Origin: CAWEHT01 sp963808455
GTDB lineage: Bacteria > Chloroflexota > Anaerolineae > CG2-30-64-16
Assembly (NCBI GenBank): GCA_963808455.1
Contig: CAWEHT010000405.1
Span: 1 to 10,237, forward strand
Direction: 5' to 3'
DNA length: 10,237 nt
The notes beneath the pieces are model-generated. The model made no database searches, was not told the origin of the DNA, and saw only the letters and a list, made by a program, of their open reading frames with translations. Positions within the stretch are counted from its first letter, which is position 1; each line of letters begins with the position of its first letter. This document shows positions 1 through 6,527 of this stretch, in pieces. The position numbers and the translations under genes are program-made.

Positions 1-869
1 TTGCCGTCGATTCGCGGGCCCAGCCGCATGGAAGCTGCCATGAGCTTGCTGGGATAAGCGCGCTCGCGGAACAGGCGGTGTGCCTTGCGAAAGATCGCAA
101 TGCCTGCCCAGCGCAGGTCGGCTTCGCTCAACGTGACGCCCCGCTCGGCGGCCTGCGCGCGGAACTCCGGCGCATCCTCGTAGCGGCCCAACATCATCAC
201 TGCGCAGGATCGCCAGCGGCTGAGATCGGTGCCGCGCTGGCGGGCCTCGGCCAGACCTCCGCGCGCGGCCTCGCCGACGGCGATCAACTGGGCTACTGTG
301 AAGCCCAGAGTCACGTTGGTAGGGATGCCTTCGGCGGTCAGGATGCGCACGCACTCGATGCCCTCGCGAGTGCCCGGCAATTTTACCATGATGTTAGGCC
401 TCGCGGCGTGGATGCGACGGGCCTGTGCCAGCATGGCGGCAAGGTCGGTCAGGGCGCGCGGGTCCACCTGGCAGCAGATCTGCCCGCGGCGCTGACCCGA
501 GGCTGTGAAGATCTCGGCCAGACGATCTGCGCCCCGCGCAGCCACTTCGATAAACAGGCGCCACAGACCGTCGGAGCCGGTCAGGTCCTGGCCGTTCTCA
601 CGGAGGGTCTTGAGCCATCCCTGCCACTGGGCGGCCCTGGCGGCGATGGCTTGCCACGCCAGGGGCTGGTTGGTCGTCGCGCCCTGTAGAAGGCTGTTTG
701 CAGAGAAACAGGTCGGCTGGCCGCTGGTGGGTAAGAACAGGCCGTCGGAAGCGTAGTCCCGGCCGGGTCCCTCCAGCCAGTCCTCGTAGACCAGCGGAGA
801 AGAATCCCACCACAGCTCGAGATTCGCGCCGGTGGCGGCCAGGCGCGCCACGGGATTGAGGTTTTGCAT
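1..869 (-). CDS. Transaldolase-family protein, 3' end cut by window edge
   Basis: The ATG at 869-867 follows an AGGAG ribosome binding site (880-876) at 6-nt spacing. 289 complete codons are visible before the left edge, so the C-terminus is missing. Motifs fit the transaldolase/Schiff-base aldolase family: GATTNQPL (residues 63-70) resembles the T-N-P strand of transaldolases; CCQVDPR (132-138) matches the conserved E/Q-V-D-P-R strand; MVKLPGT (161-167) contains the expected Schiff-base lysine, K163; and IPTNVTLGF (182-190) matches the following substrate strand. Family members transfer or cleave dihydroxyacetone units through a lysine imine in the cytosol. It is clearly diverged from enterobacterial TalB, with about 60 extra N-terminal residues before the first barrel motif, so its substrate may not be the pentose-phosphate one. 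It starts 14 nt after the upstream epimerase stop, so it is almost certainly co-transcribed and last or near last in the leftward operon. Confidence 0.85.
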   Translation of the reverse strand, partial: MQNLNPVARLAATGANLELWWDSSPLVYEDWLEGPGRDYASDGLFLPTSGQPTCFSANSLLQGATTNQPLAWQAIAARAAQWQGWLKTLRENGQDLTGSDGLWRLFIEVAARGADRLAEIFTASGQRRGQICCQVDPRALTDLAAMLAQARRIHAARPNIMVKLPGTREGIECVRILTAEGIPTNVTLGFTVAQLIAVGEAARGGLAEARQRGTDLSRWRSCAVMMLGRYEDAPEFRAQAAERGVTLSEADLRWAGIAIFRKAHRLFRERAYPSKLMAASMRLGPRIDG

Positions 870-883
870 GGAGTTCTCCTGAT

Positions 884-1768
884 CTAAGAATTGACGCCAG
901 TTCCGTATTCGAATCCAGTTGTCATGCTGCCGAGGTGTATATTTGGGCTAAGATCGAACCGCCTCATATACTCCATCGCTAGCCGAGCGGCAGTGTCTGG
1001 ATCCGGCAGGGGCTGGGCTTCTACCGACAGAAAGTCGGCATAACCGATGTCTCGCAGCGTTGCCACGATGCTCGCGAAGTCAAGATGACCGCAACCCGGC
1101 GACAAGCGATTGCTGTCGGCAATGTGAACGTGCCACAACACCGGCGCCGCCTCGCGCAGTGCCACTTCGATCGAAGGGTCTTCGATGTTCATATGGAACA
1201 CGTCCAGCATCAGCCCGAAGTTGGGTCGGCCAACGTCCGCCACGGCCTCCAGCCCATCACGCGCGTTCAGGACAAAATCCACTTCGTAGCGGTTGCATGG
1301 CTCTAACGTGATGCGCACGCCGTAGGAGGCTGCGTAATCTGCCAAAGCCTGAAACGCCTGGATCGCCAGCGAGCGCGCCGCTAATCTACCCCCAGGCATC
1401 CAGTCCAGCCGCCCGCGTAGGCGACCAACGTTGACAATCGTGCCGCGGCCCAACCCACCGGCGAATCTGACGATGGCTCGCGCCCGCTCCATCGCCGAGA
1501 CGCAGATCGCCGGATCAGGATGGATGAGGGCGAGGCCATCGCTGCCATACACCTCGCCGGTCACAATCTGCGACACCTGCAGCTTGTTCTGATTTAGAAC
1601 AATCCGCAGTCGCTCAGGGTCTAATACTGCCGGATCGCGCAGCATTAGCTCCACGCCCGCAAAGCCCGTCCTGGCGGACTTGATTAATTTTTGCTCGAAG
1701 TCGCCTGTAAACATAGCCAGCGCAGGGCGTATAACATCGGGTGCTGCAATGACACAGCTCAATTTCAT
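884..1768 (-). CDS. Sugar phosphate isomerase/epimerase C, IolO-like TIM barrel
   Basis: A 294-residue xylose-isomerase-like TIM-barrel protein. From memory of the family it resembles Thermotoga TM0416 (IolO, 5-keto-L-gluconate epimerase): start MKLSCVI, then LIHPD (81-85), LEPCNRYE (155-162), HMNIED (192-197), HVHIADSNR (213-221) and the loop GCGHLDF (225-231). Likely metal ligands are E156, D189, H215 and E250; H192 and R221 match substrate-contact positions in ketose 3-epimerases. It probably epimerises a keto-sugar or keto-sugar acid in the cytosol. The start is the ATG at 1768-1766 with an AAGGAGG binding site at 1782-1776. The frame stays open to 2071, but the extra 101 codons are arginine- and proline-rich, do not match the family and precede the natural N-terminal strand. 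About 20 residues beyond the usual barrel end are present at the C-terminus. The ribosome binding site sits inside an inverted repeat, and the transaldolase-family gene follows 14 nt downstream. Confidence 0.88.
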   Translation of the reverse strand: MKLSCVIAAPDVIRPALAMFTGDFEQKLIKSARTGFAGVELMLRDPAVLDPERLRIVLNQNKLQVSQIVTGEVYGSDGLALIHPDPAICVSAMERARAIVRFAGGLGRGTIVNVGRLRGRLDWMPGGRLAARSLAIQAFQALADYAASYGVRITLEPCNRYEVDFVLNARDGLEAVADVGRPNFGLMLDVFHMNIEDPSIEVALREAAPVLWHVHIADSNRLSPGCGHLDFASIVATLRDIGYADFLSVEAQPLPDPDTAARLAMEYMRRFDLSPNIHLGSMTTGFEYGTGVNS

Positions 1769-2067
1769 GAGACGGCCTCCTTCGCAAGGCACTGCCCGTC
1801 CCTTGCGAAGGATTTTCTCAAGGGTCGAGGACCTTCTAGCGTCGGGGCGCCAGTTGCAGGCCGAGACACAGCGCTTGTGTGACGGGGTCGATAGGTCTGA
1901 AGATTTGTGTGGAAGTGAGGCGCGTCGGCCGGGCGGCGTTGCAATGGCGAGCGCAAGGCAGGAAAACTCCAGTTGGGCAGCTCTCCTCCTGACAACAGTG
2001 CCGACTTTGAGAGGCGAGGTTGTCGGAATGGGGCGGTCTCGAACCTCACTTGCATCCCCATAGGGCC
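1769..2067. other. Intergenic gap inside the leftward gene set
   Basis: 299 bp lie between the URO-D stop and the epimerase C start, much longer than the other gaps in this operon (2 to 48 nt). Apart from the inverted repeat at 1778-1812 I see no gene. Minus-strand frames are open here, but the predicted peptides are rich in Arg, Pro and Ser and have no recognisable motif. I find no clear -35/-10 pair, though a promoter or processing site would explain the gap. Confidence 0.5.
1778..1812 (-). promoter_or_regulatory. Inverted repeat over the ribosome binding site of epimerase C
   Basis: The arms 1778-1789 (TCCTTCGCAAGG) and 1801-1812 (CCTTGCGAAGGA) are perfect 12-bp reverse complements separated by 11 nt. 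On the minus-strand transcript the downstream arm contains AAGGA of the AAGGAGG Shine-Dalgarno (1782-1776), so folding would hide the ribosome binding site of the epimerase at 1768. Each arm is also palindromic by itself (CCTT-CGC-AAGG and CCTT-GCG-AAGG), with centres at 1784 and 1806, 22 bp or about two helical turns apart. A pair of protein operators is therefore an equally good reading. On the plus strand the stem is followed by ATTTTCT, weakly terminator-like, but no plus-strand gene leads into it. Confidence 0.6.
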
Positions 2068-3222
2068 TCATCGAACTGGGTAGCAGCCGATCTTCCTGGC
2101 ATGCCGATACATGAGGATCAGGTTCTCAGGCGGCACGTCAGCCTGTACGTTGTGCACGGGTGCCAGGATGTAACCGCCTCCCGGTGCCAGGTCAGCGATC
2201 CGTCGCTCGACTTCCTGCTCTACATCGAAGGACGTGCCGAACGGCAGCACATACTGGGTATCGATAGCGCCCACAAACGACAAGCGGTCGCCGAACTCCG
2301 ACTTCAGCCAGCGGGTATCCATGTCGCGCGCTCCGACCTGCACCGGATTGATGGCGTCTACGTCGGCATCTATCAAGGCAGGCAGCAGACGGCCAATGCT
2401 GCCGCAGGTGTGAAACAAGATACGCGCACCGGAGCGCTTTTTGATCAGAGCGAAAAGTTCTCGGTGGTACGGTTTGATTACGTTCTCATACATGGCAGGC
2501 GACATCAATGGGCCGTTTTGGGCGCCCAGATCGTCGCCCAGTTTTACTAATTGAATGTATGGTCCGACCAGATCAAGGTATTTGGTCAACGCTGCCTTGG
2601 ATACGTCCGTGACCCGGCGCAGAATGGCATGGGCAAATTTGGGGTCGTTGACGAGGGCTTCGAGCATGCGGGCGAAGCCACACAAATACCATGCCTGTTC
2701 CCAGACGCCGTTGAAGGCCGGGCAGCCGACCAGAGCATATTCGGTGCCATGGAAGAGACGTTCGGCCTTTGCCCGAATGCCGGCAAAGCGGGCGGGGTCC
2801 ACAGGGTCTGGCCACCAGGGGTAGGTCTCTAGGTCGGCGACCGTTGCCTCCTGCAGCGGGCTCTCTGACAGCTCGCGATAGACTGTTGGACCCGCGTCCA
2901 TCTCCCGCCACTTGATGCCCCAGTCGTCGCAGAAGTGTCCCTGCTCTTCGCATGGGCGAGTTGGCTTCGCCCGCGGCAGCATGCCTATGGGCCGCGTATC
3001 GATCTTGAGGTCTCGCAGGATGACTTCGTCTACCTCTGCCAGGCGCAAGCCGTGCACTGCCAGCCGAACCGGCCCACAGAGATGGTAATGAGACGCCAGC
3101 CGGCCATACATCTCAGGCACCGGAGAGCTGACACCAATTGTCCCGAAGTCAAGCGGCACCCGATCGGGCTCGCGATGCTCCAGCGCAGCGATAACTCGTT
3201 GCCGAGGCGTCATGGTTGTCAT
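2068..3222 (-). CDS. Uroporphyrinogen decarboxylase (URO-D)/MtaA-family protein
   Basis: 384 residues, the usual length for this family. The start opens with TPRQRVIAALEHREPDRVP (5-23), the family's typical N-terminus. Other conserved blocks are KLGDDLGAQNGPLMSP (227-242), LFHTCG (269-274), INPVQ (291-295) and APVHNVQADVPPENL (354-368). The H271-x-C273 pair corresponds to two zinc ligands of corrinoid-dependent methyltransferases such as MtaA; I see no cysteine at the expected third ligand position. True HemE is unlikely, because this type clusters with sugar genes and lacks tetrapyrrole-gene neighbours. A methyl transfer or decarboxylation on a carbohydrate-related substrate is possible but unproven. 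The ATG at 3222-3220 has AGGAGG (3235-3230) at 7-nt spacing, and a second in-frame ATG lies three codons on. It begins 48 nt after the racemase stop and is probably in the same transcript. Confidence 0.85.
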   Translation of the reverse strand: MTTMTPRQRVIAALEHREPDRVPLDFGTIGVSSPVPEMYGRLASHYHLCGPVRLAVHGLRLAEVDEVILRDLKIDTRPIGMLPRAKPTRPCEEQGHFCDDWGIKWREMDAGPTVYRELSESPLQEATVADLETYPWWPDPVDPARFAGIRAKAERLFHGTEYALVGCPAFNGVWEQAWYLCGFARMLEALVNDPKFAHAILRRVTDVSKAALTKYLDLVGPYIQLVKLGDDLGAQNGPLMSPAMYENVIKPYHRELFALIKKRSGARILFHTCGSIGRLLPALIDADVDAINPVQVGARDMDTRWLKSEFGDRLSFVGAIDTQYVLPFGTSFDVEQEVERRIADLAPGGGYILAPVHNVQADVPPENLILMYRHARKIGCYPVR

Positions 3223-3270
3223 CCCGTTGCCTCCTGATCCAGGTCCATCAGAAATGAGTCGTGAACAGAA

Positions 3271-3945
3271 TCACCTCACTGGCAGACCCTTGAGCACGTC
3301 CCGCAGCCGCTCCACCGCCAGGCGAGGGCTGGAGAGGATGGGCACCAGCCGTTCTTCGGCCGAGATCGTATCCGCTACGTGTGCCATGGAGGCTTGCGCC
3401 AGCAGCACCACATCGTTACGGCATAAGAGCTGGAGTAGACTCGCACGCACGATGCGGTCGTGCGTTTCCAGGTCGCCAGAAACCAGGTAAGCATAGGCTT
3501 CATTGCACAGGAGGCCGTCTATCGCTGCTTGCTTGCCCAATACGGCTGCACGGGTAGCGATGAGAGCCGTGGTGGGTCTGAGCGCAGTGGGAGCGGTGGC
3601 TACCAGTCCAATGCGCGAGCCTATGGATAGCGCGCGGTTGACCATCGGCTCGTCCACCTTGAGCACGGGGATGCCGACCAGGTGGCGGACGGGGTCCACG
3701 CACGGCGAGATCGAGGAACAAGTAAGCTGTACTAGGCTCGCTCCGGCCACCTCCGCCGCGACTACGTGATCGGCGACGCGGCGGTACAGGAATGGCGAAA
3801 GCTTGCCCTGCTCCACCGCTACCCTGGCCAGGATCTCGTCGCCGATGTGCCAGGCCGCGATATCGGCAGGCAGTAGCTCCCGGCAAAGCTGGCTGAACTG
3901 TGGTATGACTGAGAGGACCGTGTGAAGGAAGACGATTGTTGGCAT
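3271..3945 (-). CDS. Asp/Glu-racemase-family protein, in frame with upstream epimerase
   Basis: From the ATG at 3945-3943 this is a 224-residue protein of the aspartate/glutamate/hydantoin racemase superfamily (two-lobed Rossmann-like cytosolic enzymes that use cysteine thiols). The first lobe ends in VQLTCSSISP (72-81), giving the first catalytic cysteine C76. At the place of the second cysteine the sequence is VVLLAQASMA (179-188), so the second thiol is missing and Q184/S186 stand there. Related one-cysteine proteins include decarboxylases and isomerases, so amino-acid racemisation should not be assumed. AGGGGA (3960-3955), 9 nt upstream, supports a separate start. However, the frame runs without a stop from the preceding epimerase, from at least 4557 down to 3271, through a linker of about 17 residues. 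This is either a true two-domain fusion or a lost stop codon. Confidence 0.75.
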   Translation of the reverse strand: MPTIVFLHTVLSVIPQFSQLCRELLPADIAAWHIGDEILARVAVEQGKLSPFLYRRVADHVVAAEVAGASLVQLTCSSISPCVDPVRHLVGIPVLKVDEPMVNRALSIGSRIGLVATAPTALRPTTALIATRAAVLGKQAAIDGLLCNEAYAYLVSGDLETHDRIVRASLLQLLCRNDVVLLAQASMAHVADTISAEERLVPILSSPRLAVERLRDVLKGLPVR

Positions 3946-4813
3946 GGTGGCTGCTCCCCTGGGAGATACTGAACGCGCCTGGACGACCGCAATCCCCGCT
4001 TGCGCCCATGTGCGACGCACGAAATCAGCCGCTGCAGCGACGCCGGCGACGCCCTGGCAGGATGCTTCCTCCATACAGATCCAGCCATCCCAGCCTGCCT
4101 GGTGCAACCTGCCAAAGAGGGCAGCGTAGGGCGTCACGCCTGTGCCCAGCGCCACATGGCGCAGTTCACCCCGAGCCGCCGTATCGGCAGCATGCACACT
4201 GACGACGCGATCTATGACTTGATCCAGGAGAGCCACGGGGTCAGCAGCGAAAGCTGCGGCATTGCCGGTGTCGAAGTTGATGCCGATGCCGCTATGTGCC
4301 GTGCCACGTGCGATGCGCAGGAAGATCTCAGGGGGTTGCGAGTAATCGGTGTAGGTCCAAGCGCCGGGCTTCGCGTGATTCTCATAAACCAGCTTGACGC
4401 CAAGCCCGCATGTGAGCTCGGCTAGGCGGTTGAGCCCATTAATGGCCCAGGTCACGCCCTCATCTCCCGTCGTGGGGTGAGCCTGGCCGGCTGTAACACG
4501 CACCATCTCGGCACCCAGGCCAGCTGCCACAGCTACCACCTCCTGCTCCAGTGTCAACTCGCGGCTCGCGCTGGTCAGCGACCGGGTGAGTGAAATCGGG
4601 GTAGCTGGTCACCATGGCGACTCGTATCCCTTCCGCCTCGATCTCGCGCCTCAGGGCAGCCACGCCGGCCGGCGACCGGTCAGACACGAAAAGGATGCTG
4701 AGATCGATCCCATCCAGCCCGAGGTCGGCGCCGATGCGCGCCCAGTCGCGGACCTGCATACGACCCTCTGTGATGTCGGCAAAGAATGACACTGGCAGAC
4801 AGCTCAGCCGCAT
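3946..4813 (-). pseudogene. Sugar phosphate isomerase/epimerase B, reading frame broken once
   Basis: The start ATG (4813-4811) lies 2 nt after the stop of epimerase A, with AGGAG at 4826-4822, so the two are translationally coupled. The N-terminal frame reads MRLSCLPVSFFADI through SYPDFTHP (70-77), then changes near 4590-4575. The next frame continues SASRELTLEQEVVAVAAGLG. The N-terminal frame would end at 4460 with a nonsense tail; the second frame has a TGA just upstream of the junction, so the break is confined to about 30 nt. Removing one base restores a 289-codon barrel. Family motifs are YENHAKPGAW and NFDTGN (metal-ligand E and D), SVHAAD (H), and ALGTGVTPY followed by ICMEEAS (last E). 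This is a different subfamily from epimerases A and C. It may be a sequencing indel or real inactivation. The distal end passes in frame into the racemase-family domain. Confidence 0.8.
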
Positions 4814-4815
4814 GA

Positions 4816-5640
4816 TCAGTTCTCCTCGAGTAGGGGGCGCATGTAGGCGACAGTCTGCTGAGCAGCAATGTCCGGATCAGGTCGCCCCAATAGCTCGGCC
4901 GACAGGTAGCCCTGGTAGCCGCCCAGGCGCAGCGCACCGAGCACGGCGCGGAAGTCGATCAGCCCCTGGCCCGGCGCCAGGCGATTGTTGTCGCCCAGGT
5001 GCACGTGCCACAACTTACCCGCTGCCAAGAGGCAGCGAAACGGCTTGGTCCACGATCGCTCTTCAATATTAACGTGAAAAGTGTCAAGCAGCAGGCCAAG
5101 AGCCGGGTGGTTCATCTCTTCGATGAACCGTAGGCCCTCCTCCGCCGTGTTGATGAAATCCAATTCGTAGCGGTTGCCGGCTTCCAACACCAGGCGGATG
5201 CCCCGTTTAGAGGCATAGTCGGCGCCTGCGAGCAGGCTATCGACCAAGCGCGACTGGGCTCCAGGCCCGGCGGGCGCGAGCCGTCCCCGGAAGCTACCGA
5301 TGGTCACCAATGGCGCGGCAACGGCCGCGGCGAAGTCGATCAGGTCACAGAGAAGCGATTGCGCTTGTTCGGCTTTGGCCGCATCGGGATGCAGCAGCGT
5401 AAGCCCGGTCGCCAACGCGATGGCTCCGCTGGCCACTGCGGCCGCCTGAAGCCGATTTTGATTGAGAACCCTGAGGATCGTGGCGCACTCCAGGGCGCGC
5501 GGGTTGACGGTCATCAGTTCAAGGCCGTTCACTCCCAGTTGGCCGGCCTTGGCGGCTCGTTCGACAAATGAACCTGTGCACAGGGCGACGGGCACCTGCA
5601 CCGGCACCTCGTCTGTTTGCACACAAAGCGCAAGGTTCAC
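4816..5640 (-). CDS. Sugar phosphate isomerase/epimerase A, IolO-like TIM barrel
   Basis: A 274-residue barrel paralogous to epimerase C. It shares LEAGNRYELDFIN (152-164), LLDTFHVNIEE (184-194), WHVHLGDNNRLAPG (211-224) and a closing SAEL. Likely metal ligands are E153, D186, H214 and E249, with H189 and R220 as substrate contacts. Where epimerase C has GCGHLDF this protein has GQGLIDF, so one loop histidine is lost and the substrates may differ. I chose the GTG at 5640-5638, with GAGAGG (5655-5650) at 9-nt spacing, because the barrel's first strand (NLALCVQTD) starts there, as in its paralogs. A GTG three codons earlier abuts the binding site. The frame is open to 5832 and its first 20 residues look like a signal peptide, but a cytosolic barrel of this family would not need one. 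It is the first gene of the leftward set. Confidence 0.82.
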   Translation of the reverse strand: MNLALCVQTDEVPVQVPVALCTGSFVERAAKAGQLGVNGLELMTVNPRALECATILRVLNQNRLQAAAVASGAIALATGLTLLHPDAAKAEQAQSLLCDLIDFAAAVAAPLVTIGSFRGRLAPAGPGAQSRLVDSLLAGADYASKRGIRLVLEAGNRYELDFINTAEEGLRFIEEMNHPALGLLLDTFHVNIEERSWTKPFRCLLAAGKLWHVHLGDNNRLAPGQGLIDFRAVLGALRLGGYQGYLSAELLGRPDPDIAAQQTVAYMRPLLEEN

Positions 5641-5900
5641 TGCATTCACCCTCTCGTTCCTGGGCCAGTTTGTGTTCCAGCCGCGAGCAAGAAAGCGACA
5701 CAAAAGGCCAGGCCGCGCTTCTGCAGGCACAAGTGCCAAGTTGCCTTCAAATACTGCAACGAAATCTTGGGCTAATGCGGCTGGGCCCGCGAAAACCCAC
5801 AAGCAAGGGAATACGAACGCCACGCGCCGCACCGTCCCTTAGCAGTTGCGCCTGTCGTGCATCTCAACTCTTGCGAACGTGGGTCTGAGCCGGCCGGTGG

Positions 5901-5930
5901 CAGGGCCACAGCCCCATAGCCATGGCCCTG
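5901..5930 (-). repeat. Inverted repeat in the leftward leader
   Basis: CAGGGCCA (5901-5908) and TGGCCCTG (5923-5930) are perfect 8-bp reverse complements around a 14-nt loop. It lies about 260 nt upstream of epimerase A and about 365 nt inside the predicted leftward transcript. There is no T run on either side, so it is not an obvious terminator. It may be leader RNA structure or chance in GC-rich DNA. Confidence 0.35.
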
Positions 5931-6087
5931 ATATCCATCTGACAACCCGCCAAACCTGCGCTCGTGCGCGACTGACTCGCTTACCAGCGACACTCGGCAG
6001 GCACGTCGTTTGCACCGCCGAGATCCGCACCCGCCGGACCCTGCAAGAGTGCAATCGTTACCTTTGAGAGTGGGTCATGCGCAATCA

Positions 6088-6106
6088 GGCGGGGATCGAC
6101 CCCGCC
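6088..6106. repeat. Short GC hairpin in the leftward leader
   Basis: GGCGGGG (6088-6094) and CCCCGCC (6100-6106) form a 7-bp perfect stem with a 5-nt ATCGA loop. It is strong in RNA. No T tract follows on either strand, so it does not read as an intrinsic terminator. It lies about 190 nt after the predicted leftward transcription start. Confidence 0.35.
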
Positions 6107-6301
6107 CCACGGCGTCTCCGGGAACGCCTGGAAACGTTCGAAATGCCTGCCACTTGGGCGCTCACGCCGCCTGTGGTCAGGCCAGCAGCTGACCGGAATC
6201 CACCAACGGCACCACGCAACCACTCTTCATTGAAAGAGAAACCCGGGCAAGACAGAAACGGCAGCGGTGGCCGCAATCGATCCCATATCCGACCCGTGTC
6301 G

Positions 6302-6331
6302 ATTATACCAGTTGCCCGGCACACCTGTCAA
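6302..6331 (-). promoter_or_regulatory. Strong sigma70-type promoter for the leftward gene set
   Basis: Read on the minus strand: TTGACA (6331-6326), an 18-bp spacer, then TATAAT (6307-6302). Both hexamers match the consensus exactly, and the spacer ends in TGG, giving an extended -10. Transcription should start near 6295 and run toward epimerase A. The spacer is 1 bp longer than ideal. No closer gene is visible, which leaves a leader of about 655 nt. Confidence 0.75.
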
Positions 6332-6403
6332 TACCCCAAAGTGTCACCGAAAAGGCCCTTCCGGCCGGCTATTTTGCCCTATCAAGCCCCACCAAGACCC
6401 CTA

Positions 6404-6432
6404 TTGACAAATGGAACCAGCCATGCTACACT
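6404..6432 (+). promoter_or_regulatory. Sigma70-type promoter for lacI and the rightward genes
   Basis: TTGACA (6404-6409), an ideal 17-bp spacer and TACACT (6427-6432, 4 of 6 with the key T, A and T kept). The start should be near 6439, giving an 89-nt leader before the GTG of the LacI-family gene. The two outward promoters have their -35 elements 72 bp apart, so one bound regulator or a repression loop could act on both. Confidence 0.7.
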
Positions 6433-6447
6433 GGAATCGTTCTCACT

Positions 6448-6460
6448 AACGGCATTCGTT
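6448..6460. promoter_or_regulatory. Candidate LacI-family operator after the rightward promoter
   Basis: AACG (6448-6451) and CGTT (6457-6460) are inverted half-sites around 5 nt, just downstream of the predicted rightward start. That position would let a repressor block its own gene. The arms are short and the spacing is not the classic LacI form. Another AACGTT core lies near 6132-6139. Treat as a lead only. Confidence 0.25.
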
Positions 6461-6527
6461 TCTCCTGTCAGCGGGCGCGATCAGGTTGGTCGGCCTAGCT
6501 TAGATCGCGCAAGAATTGGAGTGCTGT

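Larger units (their letters stand above)
5641..6527. other. Divergent control region without a convincing gene
   Basis: About 890 bp separate the leftward epimerase A from the rightward lacI. I find two outward promoters (6302-6331 minus, 6404-6432 plus), several inverted repeats and no ORF with a recognisable family or good binding site. The minus-strand frames between 5770 and 6324 give Arg/Gly/Pro-rich peptides. A leader of about 655 nt on the leftward transcript is unusually long; a decayed gene or a structured leader are the main alternatives. Confidence 0.6.

Noticed and set aside
78..689. 203-codon open frame on the plus strand
   Set aside because: It is the shadow of the transaldolase-family gene, whose catalytic motifs are clear on the minus strand.
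1778..1819. Inverted repeat plus T run as a plus-strand intrinsic terminator
   Set aside because: Only a short TTTT follows, and no plus-strand gene reads into it; the overlap with the minus-strand ribosome binding site is the better explanation.
1769..2071. 101-codon N-terminal extension of epimerase C
   Set aside because: The composition is Arg/Pro/Ser-rich without family match, and a strong AAGGAGG site stands before the internal ATG at 1768.
5641..5832. N-terminal extension of epimerase A with a signal-peptide-like start
   Set aside because: The hydrophobic stretch is suggestive, but the barrel's first strand begins at the GTG at 5640, which has a good ribosome binding site; paralogs start at the same place and are cytosolic.
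6404..6432. Promoter for a gene starting at TTG 6516
   Set aside because: The promoter stands, but the TTG overlaps the GGAG binding site; the GTG at 6528 has correct spacing and is the better start.
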